Shown: positions 18,383 through 27,938 of the stretch, in pieces
Position numbering within the stretch: position 1 is the first letter of the stretch
Layout of the letters: every line of letters begins with the position of its first letter
Origin: Byssochlamys sp. IMV 00236
Lineage: Eukaryota; Ascomycota; Eurotiomycetes; Eurotiales; Thermoascaceae
Assembly (NCBI GenBank): GCA_001931875.2
Contig: MSJH02000139.1
Location: 1-38,969, forward strand
DNA: 38,969 nt
Direction of reading: 5' to 3'
The notes under the pieces: generated by a model
What the model saw: only the letters and a program-made list of their open reading frames with translations
Database searches by the model: none
Told to the model about the DNA's origin: nothing
Translations under genes and position numbers: made by a program

Positions 18383-19261
18383 ATGTCTCATTCTTTTGCA
18401 AATTGTCCTCTAAGATCAAGTTGTTTATTCATCACCAACCACTCGACTCAATCTATTATTACAGCCACAGATGAATTATTGGATCTATTAGGATATTCAA
18501 TGACAGACATCGTTGGACGGTCGATAGTTCAGTTTATTAAATTATCATCCAAGCTAACAATAATACCAGAATGTGCTATACAACATTCAAATGGTCAACT
18601 ATTATCTTTTCAAGTCTGTATTCATCAAGATCCCTTGGGTAGTTCAACTTGTCTGGACTATTGGTTAATGAAACCAATGACCGAACCTAGTCAGAATAAA
18701 CTATTGATACCTTCAATCATCAAACTGAGTCCATTTGGTACGATCGATCAAGTACAGAATCAACACCTCGCACAACCTAATCATGCACTACTGGGTAGAC
18801 CGATCATGACCTTTATCTATAATGACGATGTTCCAATACTTTGCAGTCACTTGTCTAATTTATATAAAAGGAGTCAGGAAAAGAATGAACCTATTTGTTT
18901 ACGCTGGTCTAAAAGTGAATCCATGTCGAACTATGAAGAAAGTTTAAATTATGATTGGATGTCATTTACACTACTATCAAGTTATAATAGACCTCTTTGT
19001 CTGATCAGACCGCTTCAATGCGAATCATGTCAATCTACAAATGAAATGGTTATCATACAGAATGGATTGCTCTATGACGTATTGATTTATATTCATCAAT
19101 GGTTCGAATCAACCAAGGTGTATATGAAAGAATATCTTCAATATGTGTTGTCTTATTTATTAAATCAAGACACGCTCATCGGCTATTTCATTAAATCAAA
19201 TTCAATCACCAAGCGATCTATTGGACTACTTGAATTCATTGGCTTAATATTGGATCAATAA
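18383..19261 (+). CDS. PAS-domain protein, two PAS folds, no output domain
   Basis: Intronless, 292 aa. A first PAS fold near residues 15-60 (NHSTQSIITATDELLDLLGY, then DIVGRSIVQFI) and a second near 120-175 (IIKLSPFGTIDQVQNQHLAQ, LLGRPIMTFIYNDDVPILCS) are visible. The Cys motif that binds flavin in light-sensing LOV domains is absent, so it is not a White Collar-1-type photoreceptor. The C-terminal third (about 215-292, FESTKVYMKEYLQYVLSYLL) is helical and not recognised; no zinc finger, kinase or bHLH is present. A sensor or dimerisation partner is inferred. The start lies directly behind the CA/TA tract. Confidence 0.7.
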   Translation: MSHSFANCPLRSSCLFITNHSTQSIITATDELLDLLGYSMTDIVGRSIVQFIKLSSKLTIIPECAIQHSNGQLLSFQVCIHQDPLGSSTCLDYWLMKPMTEPSQNKLLIPSIIKLSPFGTIDQVQNQHLAQPNHALLGRPIMTFIYNDDVPILCSHLSNLYKRSQEKNEPICLRWSKSESMSNYEESLNYDWMSFTLLSSYNRPLCLIRPLQCESCQSTNEMVIIQNGLLYDVLIYIHQWFESTKVYMKEYLQYVLSYLLNQDTLIGYFIKSNSITKRSIGLLEFIGLILDQ

Positions 19262-19595
19262 AATAATTAAACTGTGTTATTTTAAAACTACCCGCTTAAA
19301 ATTACCTTTTATGTTATATCGTAGTACGTACTTGACTTTTTGGGAAATAATCTCGGAAAAATTAAATCAATGATTCAATGCTTGAAAAAAAGGGTTTTTT
19401 TTTTTGTAATAGCGTCGTCTTTATTGAGCGAAAAGAAGGACCAAGTAAACTTTAATAATATTATAAAAGGAAATCATCAAGATATAATGAATCCAAAAAG
19501 GAGAGTGGGTTTATGGGGGGAAACCTCTCGTGATAATAAACAAACCATCTAATGTATTGCTTGTGTATGGATGGTTTTTAAGTGAATAGTGAAGA
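19262..19595. other. Intergenic spacer
   Basis: AT-rich, with no gene recognised. A 70-codon frame beginning MGNNLGK (19340) has low-complexity sequence and no support. Confidence 0.45.
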
Positions 19596-19894
19596 ATGAC
19601 TCGTGAGTATTTCCCTTTTTGTAAAGACTTGATGAAATTACAAGATGAAGGAGGAAAAGAAAAAGCACATACGGTATGTACATCAAAAAAAGGACTTTAC
19701 CTTGTATATTCTTGTAAAAAGCACCATACATTTTAAGCGTCAACATCTAGACTCGACGTATCGATCATCTTACTTGCGAGAGTATCAGTGATAAACATTG
19801 GTTGGTAATATCATTTAAGCAATTATTTGACTTGACAACAGTAACTAGGCTACTGGTTGGCAATGGAAATTCAACAATAATAAAGCGCCGTTAA
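19596..19894 (+). CDS. Possible small two-exon gene, unknown function
   Basis: ATG at 19596 opens 26 codons (MTREYFPFCKDLMKLQDEGG...KAHT) ending at a consensus donor GTATGT (19674). After a 77-nt intron ending CATCTAG, a 47-codon frame (TRRIDHLTCESISDKHWLVI...IIKRR) runs to TAA at 19892-19894; total 73 aa. Neither exon is low-complexity and the joined frame is intact, but no family is recognised. It lies just upstream of GET2 on the same strand, 47 bases from its ATG, so it could also be an upstream reading frame or an alternative 5' end. Confidence 0.35.
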
Positions 19895-19941
19895 TATGTG
19901 GCTCTCTCTCTCTCTCTTTTTTTCTTTCTTTTTTTTTAATC

Positions 19942-20729
19942 ATGGACGAGCGTAGAAGACAACGAAGACAACAACGTATATTGGCATCAGGACAAAGTCG
20001 TCTTGGCAAGATTACTTCTACTGCCTTTCGTAATAAGAGACTTGTTTTTTATAAATTGTGTAAACTAATCATGTCAATATACAGCTGAACAAACTCATTT
20101 TTCAACAAAAAGAAGAGATAGTATCGAGGACCCTAGTGAGGAGTTGGGTGCACCACCACCATTGTTACCACAACTCGATGATCCATTCCTTGCAATGAGC
20201 CAAAATAACATGAATGACAATCCATTCTTTGCAAACAATCCTTTTTTTACAGCCAATGTCAACAACAACAACAACAGTAATACAACAATCAGCCAAGAGG
20301 ATGTCTCTGTCAAATATTGGAATTTGGTCCGATTGTTTCTGATGACACTATTGGGTATATTTATTGTTTACAAGGAAAGATCAGTTATGGGTCGAGATCA
20401 GTTTGCTTCTTTATTGCATCAAAACACCATCAATTCTCCATATACTGTAAGCGTTTTAAGATACATGTATAAATGTGTAATTAACTTGTATATAGTCTCT
20501 ATTTTGGTACTTTGCTCTTGTCGAACTCACTTTACAAACAGCTCAGATGATGTATCATAAGGGTTCTATTCCGAATACACCATTCTTCGTGACCATGCTC
20601 CCGTCACCACTCAATCAGATAGTCACTCTCTTTTTACGGTACAAACTCATTTGGTCATGTCTAGTACAAGATATATCTGTATTGGTCTTTGTCATTGGTT
20701 GTTCAATTGTTCTATCCAGTTTATTTTAA
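19942..20729 (+). CDS. GET2: GET complex subunit GET2 (tail-anchored protein insertase)
   Basis: ER membrane receptor subunit that, with GET1, captures the GET3 ATPase carrying tail-anchored proteins. Three exons (19942-20029, 20085-20446, 20496-20729) give 227 aa. The N-terminal RRRQRRQQRI patch followed by SGQSRLGKITSTA is the GET3-binding motif of GET2/CAML. A long polar linker with an Asn-rich stretch (FFANNPFFTANVNNNNNSN) leads to three membrane segments: NLVRLFLMTLLGIFIVY, FWYFALVELTLQTAQMM and DISVLVFVIGCSIVLSSLF. Length and topology match fungal GET2. Its stop codon overlaps that of the opposing mL61 gene. Confidence 0.88.
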
Positions 20730-21159
20730 CTACTCATGATTTGTTCACAAATAGCACTTGACTGCACACGAGCAATATCTAATGTTTTTGATTTTCCATC
20801 ACCTACAAATTGACACATATTAGCTAAAGTCTTTAAAAAGTACAAACAATATATTTACTATAATGAATGGTCACTGTTGGTTTAATACTAGTATCATGGA
20901 CTCTATTGACTTCATATTCCACATGTGGATTATTATATTGAATACGAGGAAGATTCTCTTGTAAAAAGTGTCTGTTTATAATGAGTCATTGCTCTTTGTA
21001 TACTGTATTCATATACCTTGCTGAAGCACTTTCATTTTTTCCCTTTATCGCAAATGTCAATGCAATCTTGTTTATATTTGAAGGTAAAGCAGTTGCTCCA
21101 GGTCCTGTTCTCAATTGTTGAAGAATATCTCTAGTTGATTTAAGTGCTCTAAATGACAT
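20726..21159 (-). CDS. MRP49: Mitochondrial ribosomal protein mL61/MRP49-like (L51/S25/CI-B8 fold)
   Basis: Three exons (21159-21017, 20971-20859, 20802-20726) give 110 aa with a thioredoxin-like L51/S25/CI-B8 domain. Signature: LRTGPGATALPSNINKIALT (the TGPGAxxLP block), then ARHFLQENLPRIQYNNPHVE, matching the family's R-x-F-x-x-x-x-LPR-x-x-Y-x-NP. The C-terminus (DGKSKTLDIARVQSSAICEQ) follows a 56-nt intron. Fungal MRP49 is a mitochondrial large-subunit protein; the paralogous S25-type and NDUFA2 proteins share the fold, so the exact orthologue is inferred from the TGPGA block. No separate cleaved presequence is evident. Confidence 0.8.
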
Positions 21160-22001
21160 TTTTGAAAGAAGGGGAAAAAGAAAAAAAAAATGTGACCAGG
21201 GATGTCTGAAGTAGAAAATATGAAAAATATTTTTTGAACTTTTTAGGCTGCATAAACCACACACACACATAAAGAACACTGTTGATAGTAGAGCAATACA
21301 TTATTTTTTATTCATTAGTCTTCTAGTTAGTAATAAAGACTTTTAATAGACAAGATATTGATCACTGCTTGCACTTTACACTTTATTCGCACACTGATAA
21401 AAAAAAAAAAGATAATTTCAGACAACAAGAAGCAAAGAAAAGAAAGAAAGTGAGAGCAAGCAAGAGCCAAGAGAGGAACAAGAAAGAGAGCGGATGAGAC
21501 CAAGGTTTGGTTTTTACCAAACTACCTCCAGCTAGCACCGACGCTGGTTCGATTATAATCTATAATACTATACATCAGCTTCTTACAAGAGTATATAACA
21601 TATCTTAGGGCTAACTAGGAAATGGCTGATCTTACTTTTTGGTCCAAAGAAGAAAAGTAAGATAGCCAAGACCAGACTGTTATATTATGTCTCTAACAAC
21701 TTTTTCATTTTATATAAGTCTTGACCACATTTATCTTTTCTCAAAAATATCAAACTCATCTTATATATTAAATATTTTCTTTTTTTAATAACAAAGAAGC
21801 CATAGAAAATCAACAAAGTGTGTATTGATCTTGTAATGTGTGCGAATAATTTATGAAATTAGTGTATGTAATGGATTCATTGTATTTCCAAAAATGGCCA
21901 ATTTAATGTGAGATGGCTATTCAAAAAAGTTTAAATCTATTTTTTTTTCTTTTTCTTTTTTTACTCCTTTTTTTCTTTCTTTCTTTCTCTTTATTTATTT
22001 C
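21160..22001. promoter_or_regulatory. Divergent promoter region, mL61 / BTB gene
   Basis: About 840 bases between divergent genes. It holds purine runs (about 21395-21490), a TTTGGT...ACCAAA inverted pair (21506-21521) and long pyrimidine tracts (21930-21995) directly before the BTB gene ATG. A GGTTCGATT sequence (21546) looks like a tRNA B box, but no cloverleaf can be built around it. Confidence 0.4.
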
Positions 22002-24553
22002 ATGTTTGAACGTCCTTTAAAGACACTTCAACAATCTTTATTTAATGTGTTAGAAAATGCCCAAGATTATGTTGCTGATATCTGCTTCGAATACCCATCC
22101 ACAAAGATATGGGCACATAAAGGTTAGAACTTGTTTACTTTTTTATTCTTTTACTGACACGTACATTAAGCTATTTTATTGGCTAGAGTGCCTTTAGCCT
22201 TTAGAGAAAAATACCTGCCAGACTTGTTAACTTCAAATACAATGGATATCAGTCCAGTGATACCTTATACAACCCTTCGGCGACTACTCCGATTCTGGTA
22301 CACAGCAGATTTTGACGCACCTCATGACATATCCATAAACTCGCCTTCTGCCATTCAGTCTCAGGTGGTCTTGAATAACATGCGTCAAGAGATACTACAG
22401 TTTGAATCTCAGTTGGGTGTACCTCTTTTGCCTAATCATGAAGCAGATCAGGATAAAGAACAGTGGATATCCGACTTGAAGCGCATGATTGATGAAAAAC
22501 TCTGCACAGATGTCGTATTAAATATATTTCAAGTGAATAACCAACAATCAACGCAACAGGATTTAGAAAAAACACAACATGCCTTTCCTGCTCATCGCTT
22601 CATTCTGGCCAGTCAATCTAGTTACTTTTACTCGGTCTTTTGTACTGAATTTCGAGAGGCATCTACCTCTTCTGTTCATTTGCCTTCCGATCTATTCTCA
22701 CCTACCACTTTACAAGTCGTTCTCTATTACTTTTATACCGACAAGCTCATTCTACCCCCTCTCACTTCCAGCACGCACAATAAACAGCTAACTCGGTTAA
22801 ATGAAAAGAAACATGAATTACGTATCCTTCAGAAAGTGTTTGCTGCAGCTGATTACCTCGGTCACTACAACACTATCTGCTTGGCCGTCCTGGTAAGAAT
22901 GCAAACCCTCTGTCATCAGTTCAAATGCGTCTGTCAAGACTGTGCTCCCCTCTTACCCTTTATGCTTTTATTTGCTGATAAACAAGAAAAGTACCTGGCA
23001 GATCTTAAGTCTCGTCTGATCACACTTTACTCAGATCCACTTGAATCACTTGCTCCTCTGTGGTCACAAAAGCCATTTGCGATCCTTGTTCAGACAAACA
23101 AACCATTTGTTCAAGAGATTGCCGACGCTACCTCTGCCAATATAACCAAACACAACGCTGTCCGTGTGTTACACTCACTTCACCTCTGTCTTTCGGCCCT
23201 TCGAGGCGCAGATCCAATTCCTACCTGGTCACAACCTCTGCTCAACATCCTTCATACCTTTTTGCATCAGACAATCGACATGATTTCCAATCACTTTGAG
23301 TACTATTGTGTTGAATATCCTATTTTACTCTCTTGCGTCGATGGTATCGGTTTCGGTTTCTCGGTTGATTTTCTTGAATTCGTCCTCGCCAAGGTCTTGA
23401 CCGACGGTATTCATGACGGAAACGCTGCCTCACTTTACCAAGGCATCGTCCGTGATCTTGGTGGAAGACAAGAGATGGTCAAGAATGTTGCCGTAGATGG
23501 TGTCCTGGCCGAGGCAAGGGCCAAATGTGCTCAGTACATTGCTAAACGCTGGATGATGATCAAGGCCGAGGGTGGTTTTCAAATGATTGAAAAGGAAATC
23601 TTGAAAGAATTAGCTGATGGTTTGTATATAAAAGAGCCCCTATGTATCATTCAAATCCATTATTCATCCATTTTTTTTAATTAGACATCAATGTGCCCTA
23701 TCGTAACTTGACAAAACCAATGGAGAATGACTTCTCGACCATCTTTAGCTTTAAACCCAAAAAGGCGTCCACGACACAACCTGTCAATGTGATGCCGGCC
23801 AAAGCAACCGTTGAACAGCAGCAGCAGCCAGCGCTTAAACGGCTATCGACTCAGACCCAGGAAATAGAAGGAAACAAACCATCTCGGGAAGGAGGTCGCT
23901 TGAGATCTCTCTCCGCCTCAAATACAACCACGCCCTCCATCCTTCGAAAATCCCAAGAGCCTGACGAAGATACCAGCAAAACGCCCTTTCAGCGAACCAA
24001 GCGTCAAGGGTCTCACTCGTCCCTTACAGAGGCTCTCTTGCCTATCGACAAGGACGTCTTGACGACTGAATCCTCCGCGCCGTCTGCACCCCGACAGACT
24101 CGCTTAAAGTTTGCATTACCTGATACCCCTACGCGTCCTCACCGTGCGACGATGCAACAACAAAAGAAACGCACTAAATCGCCCAAGAGCCGATCAAGAT
24201 GGTCGCTCGGGTATAATACCAGTGATAGCAGTGATGATGAAGCAACGGCCACCATTGTGCCCGAAATTGGACAAAAGGTCGAATTGCTTCGTAGACCGTT
24301 GCCAACGTTAGGTACGATCAAGTATATCGGTATGGTCGAGTTTTCAAAAGGAACTTGGGTTGGAATCGAACTCGAGTCTAGAGGTAAAATAAGATCCCAA
24401 TTGTATACCCCCCTAACCTTTTTTTTTTAATTAGTGGGGAATAATGATGGGTCAGTCAATGGTACACGATACTTTCAAACTTTCCCTCAACGCGGCGTCT
24501 TTGTCAGATTGGATGATTTCAAAATCATTTCACCTACGTCTGAAAAGAAATAA
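22002..24553 (+). CDS. BTB-domain protein with C-terminal CAP-Gly domain
   Basis: Four exons (22002-22122, 22189-23619, 23685-24383, 24435-24553) give 789 aa. The N-terminus has a degenerate BTB (DYVADICFEYPSTKIWAHKV). A fuller BTB lies near residues 165-250: EKLCTDVVLNIFQVN, HAFPAHRFILASQSSYFYSV and LQVVLYYFYTDKLILPP. A long helical region follows, then a disordered Ser/Thr/Lys-rich linker (about 540-700). The C-terminus is a CAP-Gly domain: GQKVELLRRPLPTLGTIKYI, GTWVGIELESRVGNNDGSVN and GTRYF, including the GKNDG-like motif (here GNNDG) that binds C-terminal EEY/F tails of tubulin and EB proteins. It probably links a BTB-based ubiquitin-ligase or oligomeric module to microtubules. All junctions preserve domain alignment. 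Confidence 0.85.
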
Positions 24554-24565
24554 TGACACTATATG

Positions 24566-24588
24566 ATAATAATAATAATAATAATAAA
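24566..24588. repeat. ATA trinucleotide microsatellite
   Basis: Seven or so ATA/AAT units directly after the BTB/CAP-Gly stop codon, probably in its 3' untranslated region; AATAAA occurs within reach of its end. Confidence 0.7.
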
Positions 24589-24643
24589 TTGGCGCCTGTG
24601 TATATTTATACCCTCTTTTTTTTTTCATTTTTCATTGTTTATT

Positions 24644-26074
24644 ATGGAAAAGTATTCGAAATGGAGAGTAAGATTTTCCCCTCCTTTTGTTTCTTTTAGT
24701 TAACTTGATATTTGTTATACATGTAGGATGCAGGCACTGGCATTCAGCCATTTCTTCCTCCTGTCGTAAGTACATAATAAAGTAATGACCATGGTTAGAT
24801 TAACACCCTTTTTTTTTTTCATTCAAAGCCGCCTAGAACAGATTTGAGCATCTTGATCACCCTTTCAAAAATAGTTTATTCGATTGCAGGATACTCGCAG
24901 GGCATTTTAAAGACACTGATCATCTTTGCTCTCGGCTTGCTTTATATCCTGCTTGTTTCCTGTATTGGCATATTATTGGTAAAGATGACACATGTGGCAA
25001 CAACAATAAAAACTTACATCTTTAATAATAGACGCCCATCAGACCGTTGAAGAGAATATGGCAGTCCCTCATTTCTGCTGTTATCATCAGATCTATTCTG
25101 TTCTTTATGGGTTTCTTTCAAATCAAGACAGAGACTATCTCTGTTCGTAAAAGGTTCATAAGTACCCGATTTGTTTTTATTACAACTAACAATCATATGT
25201 GTATATAGCCGAGGTAGCGGTCAAATAGAGACAGCAACTGTAAAGGATGGAGATGTTATTATTGCCAACTGGACTTCATATGTGGATGTACTCTACCTTG
25301 CATACAAGTAAGACGTGTGTTTTTGTTTGAAAATGTGAGGATCAACCGATCAGATTTTGTTTAGATATCAACCGATATTTACACAGATCTATTCAGACAG
25401 TAACAGCATCAAGAAAATTTCATTGTGGCAGGCGATTCGATTGGTACAAACACCACCGGAATCAAAGCCGTCAGAGGATGATAAAGTGTATAGTCTGAAA
25501 GAGTTGGTTTCGAATGCAAAGCAGCATGGATGGGGACCTATTGTTATCTTTCCAGAGGTAAAATAGAATTGCTTTCCTTTTTATTGTATTTAACGTGATG
25601 TAGGGCACGACTACAAATGGTCGTGCATTGCTCAAATTTCATCCATTACTGGATCAAGTGAGTCTAGATGAGATCACTTTCCATTTGGTTTCCTTCAAGT
25701 AAGTAAAATATAATCTAAAGAAGATCAAAAGCTCTTGACATATAAAATAGATATGAGTATATCAATATGCCCCCTACATTTACAGTTGGAAATCTGTGGC
25801 TGCACTTTTACAAATTATGTGCACAGGTAATTTTAGCTTGCTTATACAATCCGAGGATATAACTCATGACTCTCTATCATAGTTCCATAATACATTAAAC
25901 GTAAGAATATTAGCCAAGGGAGAGCTCCATGGGTCAACTTCTTCTTCTACAGTTGATTCCTTGGTTACTTATATCGGCCACTTGTTCAAGCTTAGAAAGA
26001 TGAACTTAAACATGCAGAATAAAAGGGATTTTCTAGCCTTTTATGAAGCCCGTAACAAGAAGAAGAGTGCTTGA
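24644..26074 (+). CDS. PlsC-type acyltransferase, LOA1/VPS66-like (lysophosphatidate acyltransferase family)
   Basis: Nine exons (24644-24667, 24727-24765, 24829-24978, 25032-25153, 25209-25307, 25365-25557, 25604-25698, 25751-25826, 25883-26074) give 329 aa. Two hydrophobic segments near the N-terminus (TLIIFALGLLYILLVSCIGI and ISAVIIRSILFFMGFF) anchor it, probably in the ER or lipid droplets. Motif I, usually N-H-x4-D, reads NWTSYVD. Motif III reads IVIFPEGTTTNGRALLKF, keeping FPEGT. Yeast Loa1 acylates lysophosphatidic acid with oleoyl-CoA and influences lipid droplets; the same role is inferred here. The missing motif I histidine leaves activity in doubt. The tail ends in a basic KKKSA. 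Confidence 0.8.
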
Positions 26075-26099
26075 GATAGTTTTTTTTTTTTTTTTTTGC

Positions 26100-26105
26100 A
26101 ATAAA
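26100..26105 (+). terminator. Polyadenylation signal of the LOA1-like gene
   Basis: AATAAA about 26 bases after the stop codon, preceded by a T run; the convergent acyl-CoA synthetase gene ends 40 bases further on. Confidence 0.5.
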
Positions 26106-26144
26106 GGATTATATTGTAAACACTTTATTAAATATTGTAAAGTT

Positions 26145-27938
26145 TCATATGTAACCCTTCTCCACCATTTGCCGAAGCTTGAATCGTTGAATCTTACCGG
26201 ATGCCGTCCTAGGAAATACTGGTATTTCAAAGACGCCACCACGCAGTCTTTTGGGATCAGGTAGTTGAGAATCGGCATACATACGTATCTCTTCTAATAG
26301 GCTGTGTTTATCTTTTGAATTATCAAGCAGAGATACATAGGCTCGTGGCACTTCCAAACCTTCTTCTTTGGAATGAATACCGATAACAGCACAATCAGTG
26401 ACTAGAGGGTGATTGATTAATATTTGTTCGATTTCAATCGGGAATATGTTGACTACAAAAGCCTTTATCAAATCCTTTTTGCGAGTAATGAAATAAAAAT
26501 AACCGTCTTTGTCTACTCTAAAGATATCACCTGTTTTCAAGTAACCTTGATTATCGAAAAGTTCAGCGGTCGCTTCAGGGTTCCTTTGATAGCCTAGAGT
26601 TACCATGGGACTCTTTATGCGCAATTCACCCTCTTCTCCAATGGGCAAATCATTACCATCTTCATCCACGATACGTGCAAGTGCTCCATAAACCAACCGG
26701 CCTACTGATCCTGCCAGCGAATGCTCTTCGTCATTGGCAAATATTTCCAAAGCCTCCGTCATACCGTATACGTTGATGAATGTTATATTCAGGTGCTTTC
26801 GTGCGAGTCGTATGATAGACTTGTCCATGAATGTTCCACAAGTAAATGCCCTGGTCATAGACGAGAGATCGTATCGTTTAGCTATATTCAGTTGCTTTAC
26901 TAAACCTGAAGCCAAGCATGGAACTCCAATCATAAAATTAATCTTTAACCTCTGAACTGCTTTGCATATATCCTCTAATGTTCGTTCTTTATCTTTTGCG
27001 ATATACGTTGTGCTTCCACAAAACAAACCAACTAATAGATGGCATCTAAGACCACTCACAAAACTAAAGAGCGAAAGCGCCAAACACCTCAACGGAGGGG
27101 TTATGTAGGGTCCATTTAGCAACAAGCAGACAAGGGAGCTTTGCTGAATCATCACTACCTTGCAGTCACCCGTAGATGCGGAGGTGAGGTACAGACAACA
27201 AGGAGAATTCACCAGATCGTCCTTTGTGTATGGATAAGGTTCCGCTGCTCTCCCGTTTGAGAAAAGATTTGAATCGACTACTTGAACACCAGGATAGGTA
27301 TCTTTTATGTAGTTAATGCAAGAAGTAATCACCAGGATATTAGACATTGGTATTTTTGCTTTTTCTGCTGCTGGGAAAACGGTTTGAATTTCCGATTCAT
27401 GCACAACGATTGCTTTTGGTTGAATAATGTTGACAACGTTTACTGTTTCTTCAAAACTTGAATAGGTTGAATGACGTATAGGAGCGACAACTCCACCTAA
27501 TTGAGTTATGAGTGCTGTATTAACTATATTAACTATAGCGTGTTTGTGGGATATACCTGCTGCTATTATTCCGTAAAACAAAACAGGATACTCTAAGCTA
27601 TTAGGGGAACATATGACCACAACATCACCATGTTGAATATTAAACATGCGCTTAAGGCCAAAAGCACACCTTAATACTTGATCTTGGAGTTGACCATAGG
27701 TTATGTGGTTATTAGGATCACTTGCTTCTGCAAAAACTATCTGATCTGAAGGTGTCCTGTTGTATTCTTTGGTAAATAGCAGATCAAACAGGGTGATGTT
27801 ATCCATATTTCTTGTTCTCAAGGCATCACCATGAATAACAATAGATTTTCTGTTGGTGTGCACGCTTTCATATTCTGTAGCGCTAATTGTTGGTAGAGCT
27901 TTAGAGCAAAAGAGGGATGATAAGTTCAATTGCATCAA
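26145..27938 (-). CDS. Acyl-CoA synthetase / 4-coumarate-CoA ligase-like (ANL family)
   Basis: Adenylate-forming enzyme family that activates carboxylic acids as CoA thioesters. Uninterrupted frame of 597 codons, but 27497-27556 is best read as a 60-nt in-frame intron. Removing it joins YGIIAAG to GVVAPIRHS, as in the family, leaving 577 aa in two exons (27938-27557, 27496-26145). Conserved landmarks: YGMTEA (A5), YLKTGDIFRVDKDGYFYF (A7), RKKDLIKAFVVNIFPIEIE (A8) and FPRTASGKIQR with the catalytic Lys (A10). The A3 phosphate loop, usually S-S/G-G-T-T-G-x-P-K-G, reads TSASTGDCKVV, a clear departure. No peroxisomal -SKL-like end is present (C-terminus KGYI). Substrate unknown; impaired or altered catalysis is possible. 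Confidence 0.82.
   Translation of the reverse strand: MMQLNLSSLFCSKALPTISATEYESVHTNRKSIVIHGDALRTRNMDNITLFDLLFTKEYNRTPSDQIVFAEASDPNNHITYGQLQDQVLRCAFGLKRMFNIQHGDVVVICSPNSLEYPVLFYGIIAAGISHKHAIVNIVNTALITQLGGVVAPIRHSTYSSFEETVNVVNIIQPKAIVVHESEIQTVFPAAEKAKIPMSNILVITSCINYIKDTYPGVQVVDSNLFSNGRAAEPYPYTKDDLVNSPCCLYLTSASTGDCKVVMIQQSSLVCLLLNGPYITPPLRCLALSLFSFVSGLRCHLLVGLFCGSTTYIAKDKERTLEDICKAVQRLKINFMIGVPCLASGLVKQLNIAKRYDLSSMTRAFTCGTFMDKSIIRLARKHLNITFINVYGMTEALEIFANDEEHSLAGSVGRLVYGALARIVDEDGNDLPIGEEGELRIKSPMVTLGYQRNPEATAELFDNQGYLKTGDIFRVDKDGYFYFITRKKDLIKAFVVNIFPIEIEQILINHPLVTDCAVIGIHSKEEGLEVPRAYVSLLDNSKDKHSLLEEIRMYADSQLPDPKRLRGGVFEIPVFPRTASGKIQRFKLRQMVEKGYI

Noticed and set aside
21530..21570. GGTTCGATT resembling a tRNA B box
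   Set aside because: No pairing T-stem, no A box at the right distance and no acceptor stem.
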